34,219 nt of DNA, from assembly GCA_003963235.1 (NCBI GenBank), contig RXKF01000085.1:1-34219 (forward strand). The letters run 5' to 3'. A program made the position numbers and the translations under genes. The stretch comes from Rickettsiales bacterium. GTDB lineage: Bacteria; Pseudomonadota; Alphaproteobacteria; Rickettsiales; Rickettsiaceae. Below the pieces are notes generated by a model. It saw nothing but the letters and a program-made list of their open reading frames with translations, was not told the DNA's origin and ran no database searches. Below are positions 18,891 to 27,529 of the stretch, one piece after another; positions within the stretch are counted from its first letter, which is position 1; each line of letters opens with the position of its first letter.

Positions 18891-19905
18891 TTTTTCAACT
18901 TTTATAGATTTACCTTTTATCTGGGCTATCATAATAGGAACTGCTATTTTTTTATACGTTCTTTTAGATGGATTTGATTTAGGGGTGGGCATTCTTTTTC
19001 CGTTTGCGCCATCTGATGAATGTCGCAATAAAATGATGAATTCTATCGCACCTTTTTGGGATGGAAATGAAACATGGTTAGTTTTAGGTGGTGGTGGACT
19101 TTTTGCGGCTTTTCCATTGGCTTATACAATATTGCTGCCAGCATTTTATATACCAATTATTATAATGTTGTTAGGTCTCATTATGCGTGGTGTAGCATTT
19201 GAATTTCGCTTTAAAGCAGACGATAATTTCAAATGGATATGGGATTACGTATTCCATTTTGGCTCACTTTGTGCTGCATTTTGTCAGGGGCTTATTTTGG
19301 GAGGATTCATAGAGGGGGTAAAAGTTAATGGACATGATTTTGCGGGAGGGGCATTTGATTGGGCTACAGCTTTTTCTGTTGTAACTGGTATAGCTACTGT
19401 GTTTGGATATGCTCTTCTGGGTGCAACGTGGTTAATTATGAAAACTACAAATATAACGCAAAATTGGTCTCGACAAGTTGCGTCATACGCGCTATTTTTT
19501 GTGGCTGTATTTATGGTATTTGTCAGCATTGTCGTGCCATTTATGAACGAGCAAATTAAAAATTTTTGGTTCAGCGCTCCTAATATATATTATCTTTCTG
19601 TTGTTCCAATTCTAACCTTTATATTATTCATTATAGTTTGGAATGATTTGCATAAAGTGGGGCATGAATATCGACCATTTTTATGTAGTATTGGTATATT
19701 TTTTATGGGATATTTGGGGTTGGCTTTGAGTCTTTTTCCATGGTTGATTCCTTATAATTATACTATATGGGATGCAGCAGCTTATGGACCAAGTTTATCT
19801 CTTATGTTATGTGGTGTTATCCCGTTATTGCCTATCATTTTAGGGTATACTGGTTATTCTTATTATATTTTTCGTGGTAAAAGTAGTCATGAAAAAATAT
19901 ATTAA
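18883..19905 (+). CDS. cydB: Cytochrome bd ubiquinol oxidase subunit II
   Basis: Second integral subunit of the bd oxidase, pairing with CydA. 340 residues, eight or nine hydrophobic helices. Family motifs: LYVLLDGFDLGVGILFPF near the N-terminus, APFWDGNETWLVLGGGGLFAAFP (about 52-74, split here into recognisable WDGNETWLVL and GGGLFAAFP) and LIMRGVAFEFRFK. The C-terminal half is variable, as usual. It starts within the last codons of cydA (8-base overlap) after a GGAG-like site (aaggagaagcag), and its own last 17 bases overlap a small downstream membrane-protein gene. The three therefore form an operon. Confidence 0.95.
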   Translation: MFDFSTFIDLPFIWAIIIGTAIFLYVLLDGFDLGVGILFPFAPSDECRNKMMNSIAPFWDGNETWLVLGGGGLFAAFPLAYTILLPAFYIPIIIMLLGLIMRGVAFEFRFKADDNFKWIWDYVFHFGSLCAAFCQGLILGGFIEGVKVNGHDFAGGAFDWATAFSVVTGIATVFGYALLGATWLIMKTTNITQNWSRQVASYALFFVAVFMVFVSIVVPFMNEQIKNFWFSAPNIYYLSVVPILTFILFIIVWNDLHKVGHEYRPFLCSIGIFFMGYLGLALSLFPWLIPYNYTIWDAAAYGPSLSLMLCGVIPLLPIILGYTGYSYYIFRGKSSHEKIY

Positions 19906-20041
19906 ATCTATTAATCTCTGGCTTGATTCTCAGCCAAAAGTTAAGCAGTGGGTATGGTTTATTTTGTTGTGGCTTGGAGGTATGATATCATTTTTGATTG
20001 TGGCTTATCCTATCAAGCTTCTTATTAAAAGTCTTGGTTGA
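19889..20041 (+). CDS. 50-residue membrane protein linked to cytochrome bd (CydX/DUF2474-like)
   Basis: A short gene starting inside the 3' end of cydB (17-base overlap, different frame). The ATG at 19889 follows a run from 19878 (taaaagtagtc) without a strong Shine-Dalgarno, so translation is probably coupled to cydB. The 50-residue product has a hydrophilic N-terminus (MKKYIKSINLWLDSQPKV), one membrane helix at about 21-40 with several Trp residues (QWVWFILLWLGGM), and a basic end (YPIKLLIKSLG). Small single-helix subunits (CydX, CydH, and the DUF2474 proteins of CioAB operons) sit at this place in many bd operons and stabilise the oxidase. The W-x-LLW-x-G and VAYPIKLLI pattern is closest, from memory, to DUF2474. 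Confidence 0.7.
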   Translation: MKKYIKSINLWLDSQPKVKQWVWFILLWLGGMISFLIVAYPIKLLIKSLG

Positions 20042-20152
20042 CTTCTTTTTTAAAGTTTTATAAATAAATTTAATGATAAAATTTTCTTCTATCTTTTATA
20101 GAAAAAGTAACTATAATTTATAGCAAATTGCGTATAAACAAATGTTTCAAAT

Positions 20153-21697
20153 ATGAGTAAAAAAGTTTTTGATCAGGGACAAGCTCTTGAAAATAAGAAA
20201 AGTCTTGCGCGCTTGGGTGGTGGTATTGAAAGAATTACCGTTCAACATAAAAAAGGTAAACTGACTGCACGCGAACGTCTTGAAGTGCTGCTTGATCCAG
20301 ATAGTTTTGAAGAAACAGGTATGTTTGTTGAGCATCGCTGCGATAATTTTGGTATGGCTGATAAAACTTTCCCAGGAGATGGGGTTGTTACTGGTCATGG
20401 AACTATAAATGGTCGTTTGGTCTTTGTATATAGCCAGGATTTTACGGTATTAGGTGGGTCACTTGGTGAATATCATGCAAAAAAAATCTGTAATTTAATT
20501 GATGCAGCCATTAAAGTTGCTGCTCCTGTAATTGGTATTAATGATTCAGGTGGTGCTAGAATTCAAGAAGGGGTCGATGCATTAGGTGGTTACGGAGAAT
20601 TATTTCAACGCAATGTTGAAGCTTCAGGCGTTATTCCTCAGATAACATTAATTATGGGACCATGCGCGGGTGGGGCGGTTTATTCGCCAGCATTAACTGA
20701 TTTTATTTTTATGGTAAAAGGCTCATCATATATGTTCGTAACAGGACCTGATGTAGTAAAGACAGTTACTGGCGAGGAAGTAAGTCAAGAAAAGCTTGGT
20801 GGCGCTAGAATGCATACTAACAAATCGGGTGTTGCAGATCTAGCTTTTAAAAATGATATTGAAGCGCTGTTGGAAACAAGGCGCTTTTTTAATTTTCTGC
20901 CTTTATCAAATAGAGGACCTCTACCTCGGCGAATTACTAGAGATCCTGCAGATCGAGTTGATATGTCGCTTAATACGCTAGTGCCAACAATTGCAAATAA
21001 ATCCTACGATATGAAGGAATTAATAAACAGAATTGTTGATGAAGGAGAATTTTTTGAGCTACAAGCTGATTATGCTAAAAATATAATTATTGGATTTGGT
21101 TATATGGAAGGCTCACCTGTTGGATTTGTAGCAAATCAACCTCTGCATTTGGCGGGATGTCTTGACATTGATGCGTCACGCAAAGCGGCTAGATTCATTC
21201 GTTTTTGTGATGCATTTAGTATTCCAATAGTGACTTTAGTTGATGTGCCAGGATTCTTGCCAGGAGTGGATCAGGAATATAATGGTATCATAAAGCATGG
21301 GGCAAAATTACTTTATGCTTATGCAGAAGCTACTGTTCCAAAAATAACTGTCATTACTAGAAAAGCCTATGGTGGTGCTTATATTGTGATGAATTCTAAG
21401 CATTTACGTGGTGATGTTAATTACGCTTGGGTTAATTCTGAAATTGCTGTTATGGGAGCAGAAGGCGCTGCTGAGATAATTTTTCGTGAAGAATGTAAAG
21501 ACCCAGAAAGAAAGAAAGAAATTATTGATGAGTATAAAGAAAATATTACGTCACCATTTATTGCGGCCTCTCGCGGATACCTTGATGATATTATAAAACC
21601 TCATAATACGCGTGTGAAAATTTGTAAATCATTAAATTATTTGCGGACTAAAAAAGTTGAAAAGCCTTGGAAAAAACATGATAATTTACCATTATAA
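20153..21697 (+). CDS. pccB: Propionyl-CoA carboxylase beta subunit (carboxyltransferase)
   Basis: Transfers CO2 from carboxybiotin to propionyl-CoA, giving methylmalonyl-CoA, which can enter the TCA cycle as succinyl-CoA. 514 residues, full family length with both halves of the carboxyltransferase: N half with [30 protein letters not shown], and [18 protein letters not shown] half with [36 protein letters not shown] and [18 protein letters not shown]. These motifs are typical of PCC rather than the split acetyl-CoA carboxylase. The ATG at 20153 has no clear Shine-Dalgarno. TATAAT at 20112-20117 is a possible -10 with no good -35. pccA follows after 18 bases. Confidence 0.95.
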   Translation: MSKKVFDQGQALENKKSLARLGGGIERITVQHKKGKLTARERLEVLLDPDSFEETGMFVEHRCDNFGMADKTFPGDGVVTGHGTINGRLVFVYSQDFTVLGGSLGEYHAKKICNLIDAAIKVAAPVIGINDSGGARIQEGVDALGGYGELFQRNVEASGVIPQITLIMGPCAGGAVYSPALTDFIFMVKGSSYMFVTGPDVVKTVTGEEVSQEKLGGARMHTNKSGVADLAFKNDIEALLETRRFFNFLPLSNRGPLPRRITRDPADRVDMSLNTLVPTIANKSYDMKELINRIVDEGEFFELQADYAKNIIIGFGYMEGSPVGFVANQPLHLAGCLDIDASRKAARFIRFCDAFSIPIVTLVDVPGFLPGVDQEYNGIIKHGAKLLYAYAEATVPKITVITRKAYGGAYIVMNSKHLRGDVNYAWVNSEIAVMGAEGAAEIIFREECKDPERKKEIIDEYKENITSPFIAASRGYLDDIIKPHNTRVKICKSLNYLRTKKVEKPWKKHDNLPL

Positions 21698-21715
21698 TAT
21701 TTTTAAATTCTTAAT

Positions 21716-23713
21716 ATGAATAAACCATTATTTGAAAAAGTACTAGTTGCAAACAGAGGCGAAATAGCTCTTCGCATAATGAGAACGCTTCGTAAGATGG
21801 GGATAAAATCTGTTGCAATATATTCAGAAGCAGATACAAATTCTAATCACGTTTCATTTGCGGATGAAGCTTATTACATTGGTAATTCGCCTGCAACAGA
21901 GAGTTATTTATCAATAAAAAATATTATTAATGCCATTAGAATTAGCGGTGCGCAGGCTGTGCATCCGGGTTATGGATTTTTAGCTGAAAATTCTCAGTTT
22001 GCTAATGTGCTAAAACGTGAAGGCATAACTTTAATTGGTCCTAGCGCAAAGGCGATTAAGCAAATGGGAGATAAGATTGAAGCCAAAAAAATTGCTATTG
22101 ATGCTGGTGTTAGTACAGTTCCTGGTTATATGGGAACTATAAATAATCTAGAACAAGCTATTGAAATTACAGAAAAAATAGGCTTTCCAATTATCATCAA
22201 AGCTGCTGCTGGTGGGGGTGGGCGTGGTATGCGCGTTGTTAATAATCATGCAGAAATTGAAAAAGCTTATATATCTGCGAAATTAGAAGCAGAGAATTGT
22301 TTTAATGATAGTAGATTATTTATTGAAAAATTGATTAAATCGCCACGACATATTGAAATTCAGCTACTTGCTGATCAATTTGGTAATGCGGTATGTCTTG
22401 GAGAACGTGAATGTTCTATTCAAAGATATCATCAAAAAGTAATTGAAGAAGCTCCTAGCTCATTTGTTGATGAAGAGACGCGTCAAAAAATGTATTTAGA
22501 GGTAATTAATCTAGCAAGAAAAGTTGGATATTATTCTGTTGGTACTGTTGAATTTATGATGGATAGTGATAAAAATTATTATTTCCTAGAAATGAATACA
22601 CGCCTTCAGGTTGAGCATCCAGTTACAGAACTAGTCACAGGTATCGATTTAGTCGAGCAAATGATTAGGGTTGCTGCAGGAGAGAAATTAAGTTTTACGC
22701 AAGATGATGTAGTGCTTAATGGTTGGGCAATTGAGTCTAGGATTTGTGCTGAAGATCCGTCTCGAGGATTCTTGCCATCAAGTGGTAGAATATTGGAATA
22801 TCAAGAGCCTCCTAAAAATGCTAATATTAGGGTTGATAGTGGAATTAGTTCTGGTGGTGAAGTTAGCATGTATTATGATGCTATGATTGCAAAACTTTGT
22901 ACTTATGCCGCTACTCGAGATGAAGCAATTGAGTTGATGAAAAGCTCACTTAGTTCTTTTATTATTAAAGGAATTTCTCATAATATCAGCTTCTTAGAGG
23001 CTTTAATTCATCATCAAAGATTTAAAGATGGTGATATTAATACTGGATTTATTGATGAGGAATATCCTGATGGATTTTCTGGCGCCCAGCTTACATCTGA
23101 AATTAGCGAAGTATTTTTATCTTCGACATTGCTTGCGTTTTTAACAGAGCAAAAAAGAGCTGCGCATGTTGTTGGTCAGATTTCTGATCAGTCAAATAAA
23201 ATAGGAACACGTTGGATTGTGTCAATTGATGGCAAGCAATTTCCAATCGTTATTAAACAAGTTGAAGATGGATATAATATCAGGCACAGCTCAAGTCGAA
23301 TATCAATTCGTAGTAATTGGAATATTGGTAATCCACTATTGAGCGCAATAATTAACGGGCGTAAAGCAAATATCAAAATTGAGAGAGCGTCAACTAAATA
23401 TAAAATGACTTATTCAGGTATTACTGTTGAATCTTATGTGCGCTCACCGCGTATGTCAGAGCTTGAGTCATTAATGCTTACACGCAATGAATCAGAGGAT
23501 CAAACTGAATTACTTGCACCATTATCTGGTCAGGTTATAAATATTAGCGTTGCAGTCGGTGATGAAGTAATTGTTGGCCAAGAGCTACTGGTATTGACTG
23601 CTATGAAAATGGAAAATATTATAACGTCTGAGAAAAAGGGTAAAATAGCAAAAATTATGATTTCTGCAATGGAAAATGTTTCAAGTGGGCAAATTCTATT
23701 GGAATTTGAATAA
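21716..23713 (+). CDS. pccA: Propionyl-CoA carboxylase alpha subunit (biotin carboxylase + biotin carrier)
   Basis: ATP-dependent carboxylation of its own biotin, which then serves PccB. 665 residues. Biotin carboxylase domain (about 1-450): KVLVANRGEIALRIMRT, HPGYGFLAENSQFA, ATP-grasp glycine loop KAAAGGGGRGMR, GERECSIQRYHQK, FMEMNTRLQVEHPVTE-like segment (FLEMNTRLQVEHPVTELVTG). A linker/BT domain of about 140 residues follows, where alpha subunits bind beta. The C-terminal biotinyl domain has the AMKME motif with the biotinylated lysine at K631. Start ATG at 21716 without a Shine-Dalgarno, 18 bases after pccB. A hairpin lies just past the stop. A biotin ligase is needed and is not in this window. 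Confidence 0.96.
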   Translation: MNKPLFEKVLVANRGEIALRIMRTLRKMGIKSVAIYSEADTNSNHVSFADEAYYIGNSPATESYLSIKNIINAIRISGAQAVHPGYGFLAENSQFANVLKREGITLIGPSAKAIKQMGDKIEAKKIAIDAGVSTVPGYMGTINNLEQAIEITEKIGFPIIIKAAAGGGGRGMRVVNNHAEIEKAYISAKLEAENCFNDSRLFIEKLIKSPRHIEIQLLADQFGNAVCLGERECSIQRYHQKVIEEAPSSFVDEETRQKMYLEVINLARKVGYYSVGTVEFMMDSDKNYYFLEMNTRLQVEHPVTELVTGIDLVEQMIRVAAGEKLSFTQDDVVLNGWAIESRICAEDPSRGFLPSSGRILEYQEPPKNANIRVDSGISSGGEVSMYYDAMIAKLCTYAATRDEAIELMKSSLSSFIIKGISHNISFLEALIHHQRFKDGDINTGFIDEEYPDGFSGAQLTSEISEVFLSSTLLAFLTEQKRAAHVVGQISDQSNKIGTRWIVSIDGKQFPIVIKQVEDGYNIRHSSSRISIRSNWNIGNPLLSAIINGRKANIKIERASTKYKMTYSGITVESYVRSPRMSELESLMLTRNESEDQTELLAPLSGQVINISVAVGDEVIVGQELLVLTAMKMENIITSEKKGKIAKIMISAMENVSSGQILLEFE

Positions 23714-23722
23714 TAATTTCTA

Positions 23723-23754
23723 AAAAACTATTTTACTTAAAGAAAATAGTTTTT
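23723..23754. terminator. Bidirectional terminator between pccA and the small minus-strand gene
   Basis: AAAAACTATTTT (23723-23734), 8-base loop, AAAATAGTTTTT (23743-23754): a perfect 12-bp stem beginning 10 bases after the pccA stop and 8 bases before the end of the convergent small gene. The T-rich 3' arm on each strand makes it a reasonable intrinsic terminator in both directions. Confidence 0.65.
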
Positions 23755-23761
23755 AGATATG

Positions 23762-23983
23762 TTACGACTTTAAGATTTTAATTTTTTTGCGCGGAGGGAT
23801 GTACAAAGTATCTTTTTTTGTTTGATTATGATTTAGTTCCATAATACCAACGTAATAGCTACCATTCTTAACCAAGCTAATAATATTCCAACCATTCTTC
23901 ATATCTTCTTGAACTTTTTCAAGTTCAGCAGGATTATCTACAAAAGAAATTAGTTTTTGCTCAACGTTGTTATTCTTGATCAT
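23762..23983 (-). CDS. Small conserved-looking hypothetical protein (73 residues)
   Basis: An ATG-started 73-codon frame on the minus strand, convergent with pccA and separated from it by a bidirectional hairpin, which supports its being transcribed. The product is soluble and has a sensible composition: FVDNPAELEKVQEDMKNGW, then IISLVKNGSYYVGIMEL, then a basic tail with IPPRKKIKIL. From memory it resembles a short protein family known from Rickettsia (possibly DUF2674), and the 'NGWNIISLV' segment is reminiscent of DUF4177 proteins; neither was confirmed by search. No clear Shine-Dalgarno. It is not a shadow of another gene, since nothing is coded opposite. Function unknown. Confidence 0.6.
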   Translation of the reverse strand: MIKNNNVEQKLISFVDNPAELEKVQEDMKNGWNIISLVKNGSYYVGIMELNHNQTKKDTLYIPPRKKIKILKS

Positions 23984-24164
23984 AATTAAGATAAATATAA
24001 ATTGATAATAGATATTAATATACTTATTATATTTGAAAAGATTAAATATGCAACATAAAAATTTATATTTTTTTTATAAATCAATTAATAAAGTAAATAA
24101 TACTATGTTAGTGGTTAATAATTATCATCGCAAAGGCAACATATGTAAAATAAACTAATTATTG

Positions 24165-24184
24165 TGTCAACGCCAATGTTGACA
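24165..24184. promoter_or_regulatory. Inverted repeat overlapping the -35 box of the pdh operon
   Basis: TGTCAAC (24165-24171), GCCAAT, GTTGACA (24178-24184): perfect 7-bp arms. The right arm contains the -35 hexamer TTGACA. A dimeric regulator bound here would block or position RNA polymerase, so this is a candidate operator for the pyruvate dehydrogenase genes. The remainder of the 251-base gap (23984-24164) is very AT-rich with nothing else I can assign. Confidence 0.45.
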
Positions 24185-24207
24185 AGGTAAAAGCTAAGTA
24201 TTATGGT
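24179..24207 (+). promoter_or_regulatory. Putative sigma-70 promoter of pdhA-pdhB-pdhC-lpd
   Basis: -35 TTGACA (24179-24184, perfect), 17-base spacer, -10 TATGGT (24202-24207, 4 of 6 including the key first A and last T). The start would be near 24214, giving a leader of about 20 bases before the pdhA ATG at 24235. Confidence 0.55.
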
Positions 24208-24234
24208 CAAAATTTATTTATAAATAAAAGATCT

Positions 24235-25212
24235 ATGTTGAATCTAGGAAAATACAAACTTGAATCTAAGCAATATGTAACGGCATATGAAAAAATGCTT
24301 TTAATTCGTAGATTTGAGGAAAAATGTGGTCAATTTTATGGGATGGGTTTAATTGGTGGATTTTGTCATCTTTATATAGGTCAAGAAGCTGTTATAACCG
24401 GCATTGATGCTGCAAAAAAAATATCTGACAGTACCATTACAAGTTACCGCGATCATGGTCATATCATCCTATCTGGAATTGATCCAAAATATGTTATGGC
24501 AGAATTGACTGGCAGAGTGACTGGTTGTTCTAAAGGCAAGGGCGGCTCGATGCATATGTTTAATAAAGATGGCAAATTTTATGGGGGGCATGGTATTGTT
24601 GGTGCGCAGGTGCCAATTGGAACGGGGCTAGCTTTTGCTGAGAAATATAATAAAACTGATAATGTATGTTTTACTTTCATGGGCGATGGCGCAGTTAATC
24701 AGGGTCAAGTTTATGAAGCATTTAATATGGCGGCTTTATGGAAACTGCCTGTAATATATGTGATTGAGAATAACGAATATTCAATGGGTACCTCTGTGGC
24801 TCGGTCTACTGCGATGACTGATCTTTATAGAAAGGGTGAATCATTTGGTATTCCGGGTTTTCAGGCTGATGGCATGGATATTAATTCGATGTATGACGCA
24901 GCAATGCAAGCAACTGAATATGTCAGAGATGGAAATGGACCAATAATTATCGAAGCAAAAACATACCGTTATAGAGGACATTCGATGTCTGATCCTGCGA
25001 AATATAGAACAAAAGAAGAGGTTGAGGAAAAGAAAAATCTTGATCCTATTACAATTATTAGGGAAAAAATTATCAGTAATTCTTATGCTTCAGAAAATGA
25101 ACTAAAAGAAATTGAAAAGAAAATTAAAGATATTATTACAGAAGTTGCAGAGTTTGCCACCTCATCTCCTCTTCCTGATGCAGATGAATTATATACAGAT
25201 ATTTTTAAATAG
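24235..25212 (+). CDS. pdhA: Pyruvate dehydrogenase E1 component, alpha subunit
   Basis: Thiamine-diphosphate-dependent decarboxylation of pyruvate, forming a heterotetramer with PdhB. 325 residues, typical for the alpha2beta2 E1 of alphaproteobacteria and mitochondria. Visible: RRFEEKCGQFYGMGLIGGF (25-43), HLYIGQEA (45-52), SYRDHGH (70-76), TPP motif GDG (150-152) through NN (179-180), and the TYRYRGHSMSDPAKYR phosphorylation-loop region. Start ATG at 24235, weak Shine-Dalgarno (aaagat). It is first in the four-gene PDH operon; pdhB follows after 6 bases. Transcription probably begins at the TTGACA/TATGGT promoter, with an inverted repeat over its -35. Confidence 0.97.
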   Translation: MLNLGKYKLESKQYVTAYEKMLLIRRFEEKCGQFYGMGLIGGFCHLYIGQEAVITGIDAAKKISDSTITSYRDHGHIILSGIDPKYVMAELTGRVTGCSKGKGGSMHMFNKDGKFYGGHGIVGAQVPIGTGLAFAEKYNKTDNVCFTFMGDGAVNQGQVYEAFNMAALWKLPVIYVIENNEYSMGTSVARSTAMTDLYRKGESFGIPGFQADGMDINSMYDAAMQATEYVRDGNGPIIIEAKTYRYRGHSMSDPAKYRTKEEVEEKKNLDPITIIREKIISNSYASENELKEIEKKIKDIITEVAEFATSSPLPDADELYTDIFK

Positions 25213-25218
25213 GAAAAA

Positions 25219-26205
25219 ATGAAAGAAGTTACAGTAAGAGAAGCGCTTGGTCAGGCAATGCGAGAGGAAATGCATAGAGATGAAAAAGTCTTTATCATTG
25301 GTGAAGAAGTGGCGGAATATCAAGGTGCTTACAAAATAACACAAGGATTATTGCAAGAATTTGGCGCTAGTAGAGTTATTGATTCGCCAATTACAGAGCA
25401 TGGATTTACTGGGCTTGCAATTGGTGCTGCTTTTGGTGGGCTTCGTCCAATAGTTGAATTCATGACATTTAATTTTGCCATGCAGGCTTTTGATCAGATT
25501 GTTAATTCTGCTGCTAAAACAAATTACATGTCTGGTGGTCAAATGGGCTGCCCAATTGTATTTAGAGGGCCAAACGGTGCTGCTGCAAGAGTTGCTGCTC
25601 AACATAGTCAAAATTATGCAGCTGCTTACGCGCACATTCCTGGTCTTAAAGTAATTGCTCCTTACAGTGCTGGGGATGCTAGAGGGTTGTTAATTAGTGC
25701 TATTAGAGACGATAATCCTGTTATTTTTTTAGAAAATGAAATTTTATATGGGCAATCTTTTGAAGTAGATGATATTGCTGAGCCAATTGAGATTGGTAAA
25801 GCTAAAATATTAAGAGAAGGAACTGACGTAACAATCGTCGCATTTTCTTTGCAAGTAGCTATGGCGCTGGAAGCGTGCACTATTTTAGCAGAGCTTGGCA
25901 TAAGTGCTGAAGTTATTGACTTAAGAACAATCAAGCCACTGGATGAACAAACTATTATTGACTCTGTAATAAAAACAGGGCGATTAGTTACTATAGAAGA
26001 AGGTTGGTTTTTTGCAGGAATTGGCGCTACAATTAGCTCAATCATTATGAGGTCTGCATTTGATTATTTAGATGCGCCTGTAGAAATCATTACTGCTAAA
26101 GATGTGCCGCTTCCATATGCAATTAATTTAGAAAAACTATCATTGCCTACTGTTGACGAAATTGTAGAGGCTGCTAAAAAAGCTTGTTACAGTAAAGTAG
26201 AATAA
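25219..26205 (+). CDS. pdhB: Pyruvate dehydrogenase E1 component, beta subunit (no lipoyl domain)
   Basis: Beta subunit of E1, completing the TPP site and binding E2. 328 residues: [39 protein letters not shown] (TPP-pyrimidine domain), [36 protein letters not shown], and a transketolase C-domain with [15 protein letters not shown] and [13 protein letters not shown]. It lacks the extra N-terminal lipoyl domain of many free-living alphaproteobacterial PdhB proteins, as in Rickettsia and mitochondria. GGAAAAA before the ATG provides a weak ribosome site. Lies 6 bases after pdhA and 32 before pdhC. Confidence 0.97.
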   Translation: MKEVTVREALGQAMREEMHRDEKVFIIGEEVAEYQGAYKITQGLLQEFGASRVIDSPITEHGFTGLAIGAAFGGLRPIVEFMTFNFAMQAFDQIVNSAAKTNYMSGGQMGCPIVFRGPNGAAARVAAQHSQNYAAAYAHIPGLKVIAPYSAGDARGLLISAIRDDNPVIFLENEILYGQSFEVDDIAEPIEIGKAKILREGTDVTIVAFSLQVAMALEACTILAELGISAEVIDLRTIKPLDEQTIIDSVIKTGRLVTIEEGWFFAGIGATISSIIMRSAFDYLDAPVEIITAKDVPLPYAINLEKLSLPTVDEIVEAAKKACYSKVE

Positions 26206-26237
26206 AAAATATTTAGATATATTAAAAGAGAAAACTA

Positions 26238-27482
26238 ATGCCAATAAAAATTTTAATGCCTGCTTTATCTCCCACAATGGAACATGGAAATTTAACGAAA
26301 TGGTTTAAAAAAGCAGGGGATAAAGTAAAGGCTGGTGAAGTAATTGCTGAAATTGAAACTGATAAAGCTACCATGGAAGTAGAGGCGGTGGATGAAGGAG
26401 TGATTGCTCGAATTCTTATTCAAGAAGGAACAGAAGAAGTGCCTGTTAACACCTTAATTGCCGTATTATTAGAAGAAGGTGAAGATGATGCAGCAATAAA
26501 TGATTTTATTACTAAACATCAAGCGCCATCTCAATTAAAACAAGAAATAGCCAGCGCAGAAAAAGATAATATCATTAAAGAACAACAGGTTATAGTAAAA
26601 ACTGAACAAAATAATATTGCAAATAAAACTAGAATTTTTGCCTCACCATTAGCAAAGCGTGTCGCTGCAATGGAAGGGATAAACTTAGCTCATATTATTG
26701 GCAGCGGTCCACATGGCAGAATTATTAAAGCAGATGTATTATCAGGAAATAGTTCTAAAGGAAAAATTATTAGACATCCTGAAGAATTTTATACAATTCC
26801 TAATAATAATATGCGAAAAGTAATTGCGAAGAGATTGCTTGAATCAAAACTAACTGTTCCGCATTTTTATCTATCAATTGAATGTGTTATGGATGAATTG
26901 CTTGCAGCCAGAATGAAAATTAATGACACATTTAGTGATCTTAAAAATGATAAAAATAAAAAACTTTCAGTAAATGATTTTATTATATTAGCAGCAGCCA
27001 AAGCGTTGAAAGAAGTGCCGCAGGCAAATGCTAGCTGGACAGATTCGGCAATTAAAATATATAATAATGTTGATATTTCAGTTGCAGTGGCAATTGATGG
27101 TGGATTAATCACCCCAGTGATTAACAATGCTGATCAAAAAGATATTTTTAAAATATCAGATGAAATGAAAGATCTCGCTAAAAGAGCTAGAGAAAACAGC
27201 TTAAAACCTGAAGAATATCAAGGTGGAGGCTTCAGCATTTCAAATCTTGGTATGTATGGAATTAAAAGTTTTAACGCTATTATTAATCCTCCTCAAGGCT
27301 GCATTATTGCAATCGGTATGAGTAACAAACGAGCTGTGTGTATTGATGATAAAATTGAAATTCGAACTATGATGGATGTTAATTTGTCTTGTGATCATAG
27401 AGTTGTTGATGGCGCGGTCGGTGCGCAATTTCTTGCATCATTTAAGAAATATATTGAATCACCAATATTGATGTTCATATAA
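26238..27482 (+). CDS. pdhC: Pyruvate dehydrogenase E2: dihydrolipoamide acetyltransferase
   Basis: Transfers the acetyl group from lipoate to CoA and forms the core of the complex. 414 residues: one lipoyl domain (1-78) with lipoylated K43 in [11 protein letters not shown], a flexible linker, a peripheral subunit-binding domain (about 132-170; [17 protein letters not shown] and [13 protein letters not shown]), then the acetyltransferase domain with catalytic H387 and D391 in [11 protein letters not shown]. The [18 protein letters not shown] segment shows the usual E2p core. The start [17 protein letters not shown] is standard. Between pdhB and lpd, same operon. The motif set and neighbours favour pyruvate over 2-oxoglutarate specificity. 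Confidence 0.97.
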   Translation: MPIKILMPALSPTMEHGNLTKWFKKAGDKVKAGEVIAEIETDKATMEVEAVDEGVIARILIQEGTEEVPVNTLIAVLLEEGEDDAAINDFITKHQAPSQLKQEIASAEKDNIIKEQQVIVKTEQNNIANKTRIFASPLAKRVAAMEGINLAHIIGSGPHGRIIKADVLSGNSSKGKIIRHPEEFYTIPNNNMRKVIAKRLLESKLTVPHFYLSIECVMDELLAARMKINDTFSDLKNDKNKKLSVNDFIILAAAKALKEVPQANASWTDSAIKIYNNVDISVAVAIDGGLITPVINNADQKDIFKISDEMKDLAKRARENSLKPEEYQGGGFSISNLGMYGIKSFNAIINPPQGCIIAIGMSNKRAVCIDDKIEIRTMMDVNLSCDHRVVDGAVGAQFLASFKKYIESPILMFI

Positions 27483-27529
27483 GACTAAAAAACCTAGTTG
27501 ATGCATAATATTTAAAAAAGAGTAATGAT

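Noticed and set aside
20153-23713. Acetyl-CoA carboxylase instead of propionyl-CoA carboxylase
   Set aside because: The beta subunit is the single-chain 514-residue type and the alpha subunit has fused carboxylase and biotin domains, as in PCC; bacterial acetyl-CoA carboxylase is usually four separate proteins. Methylcrotonyl-CoA carboxylase remains a minor alternative.
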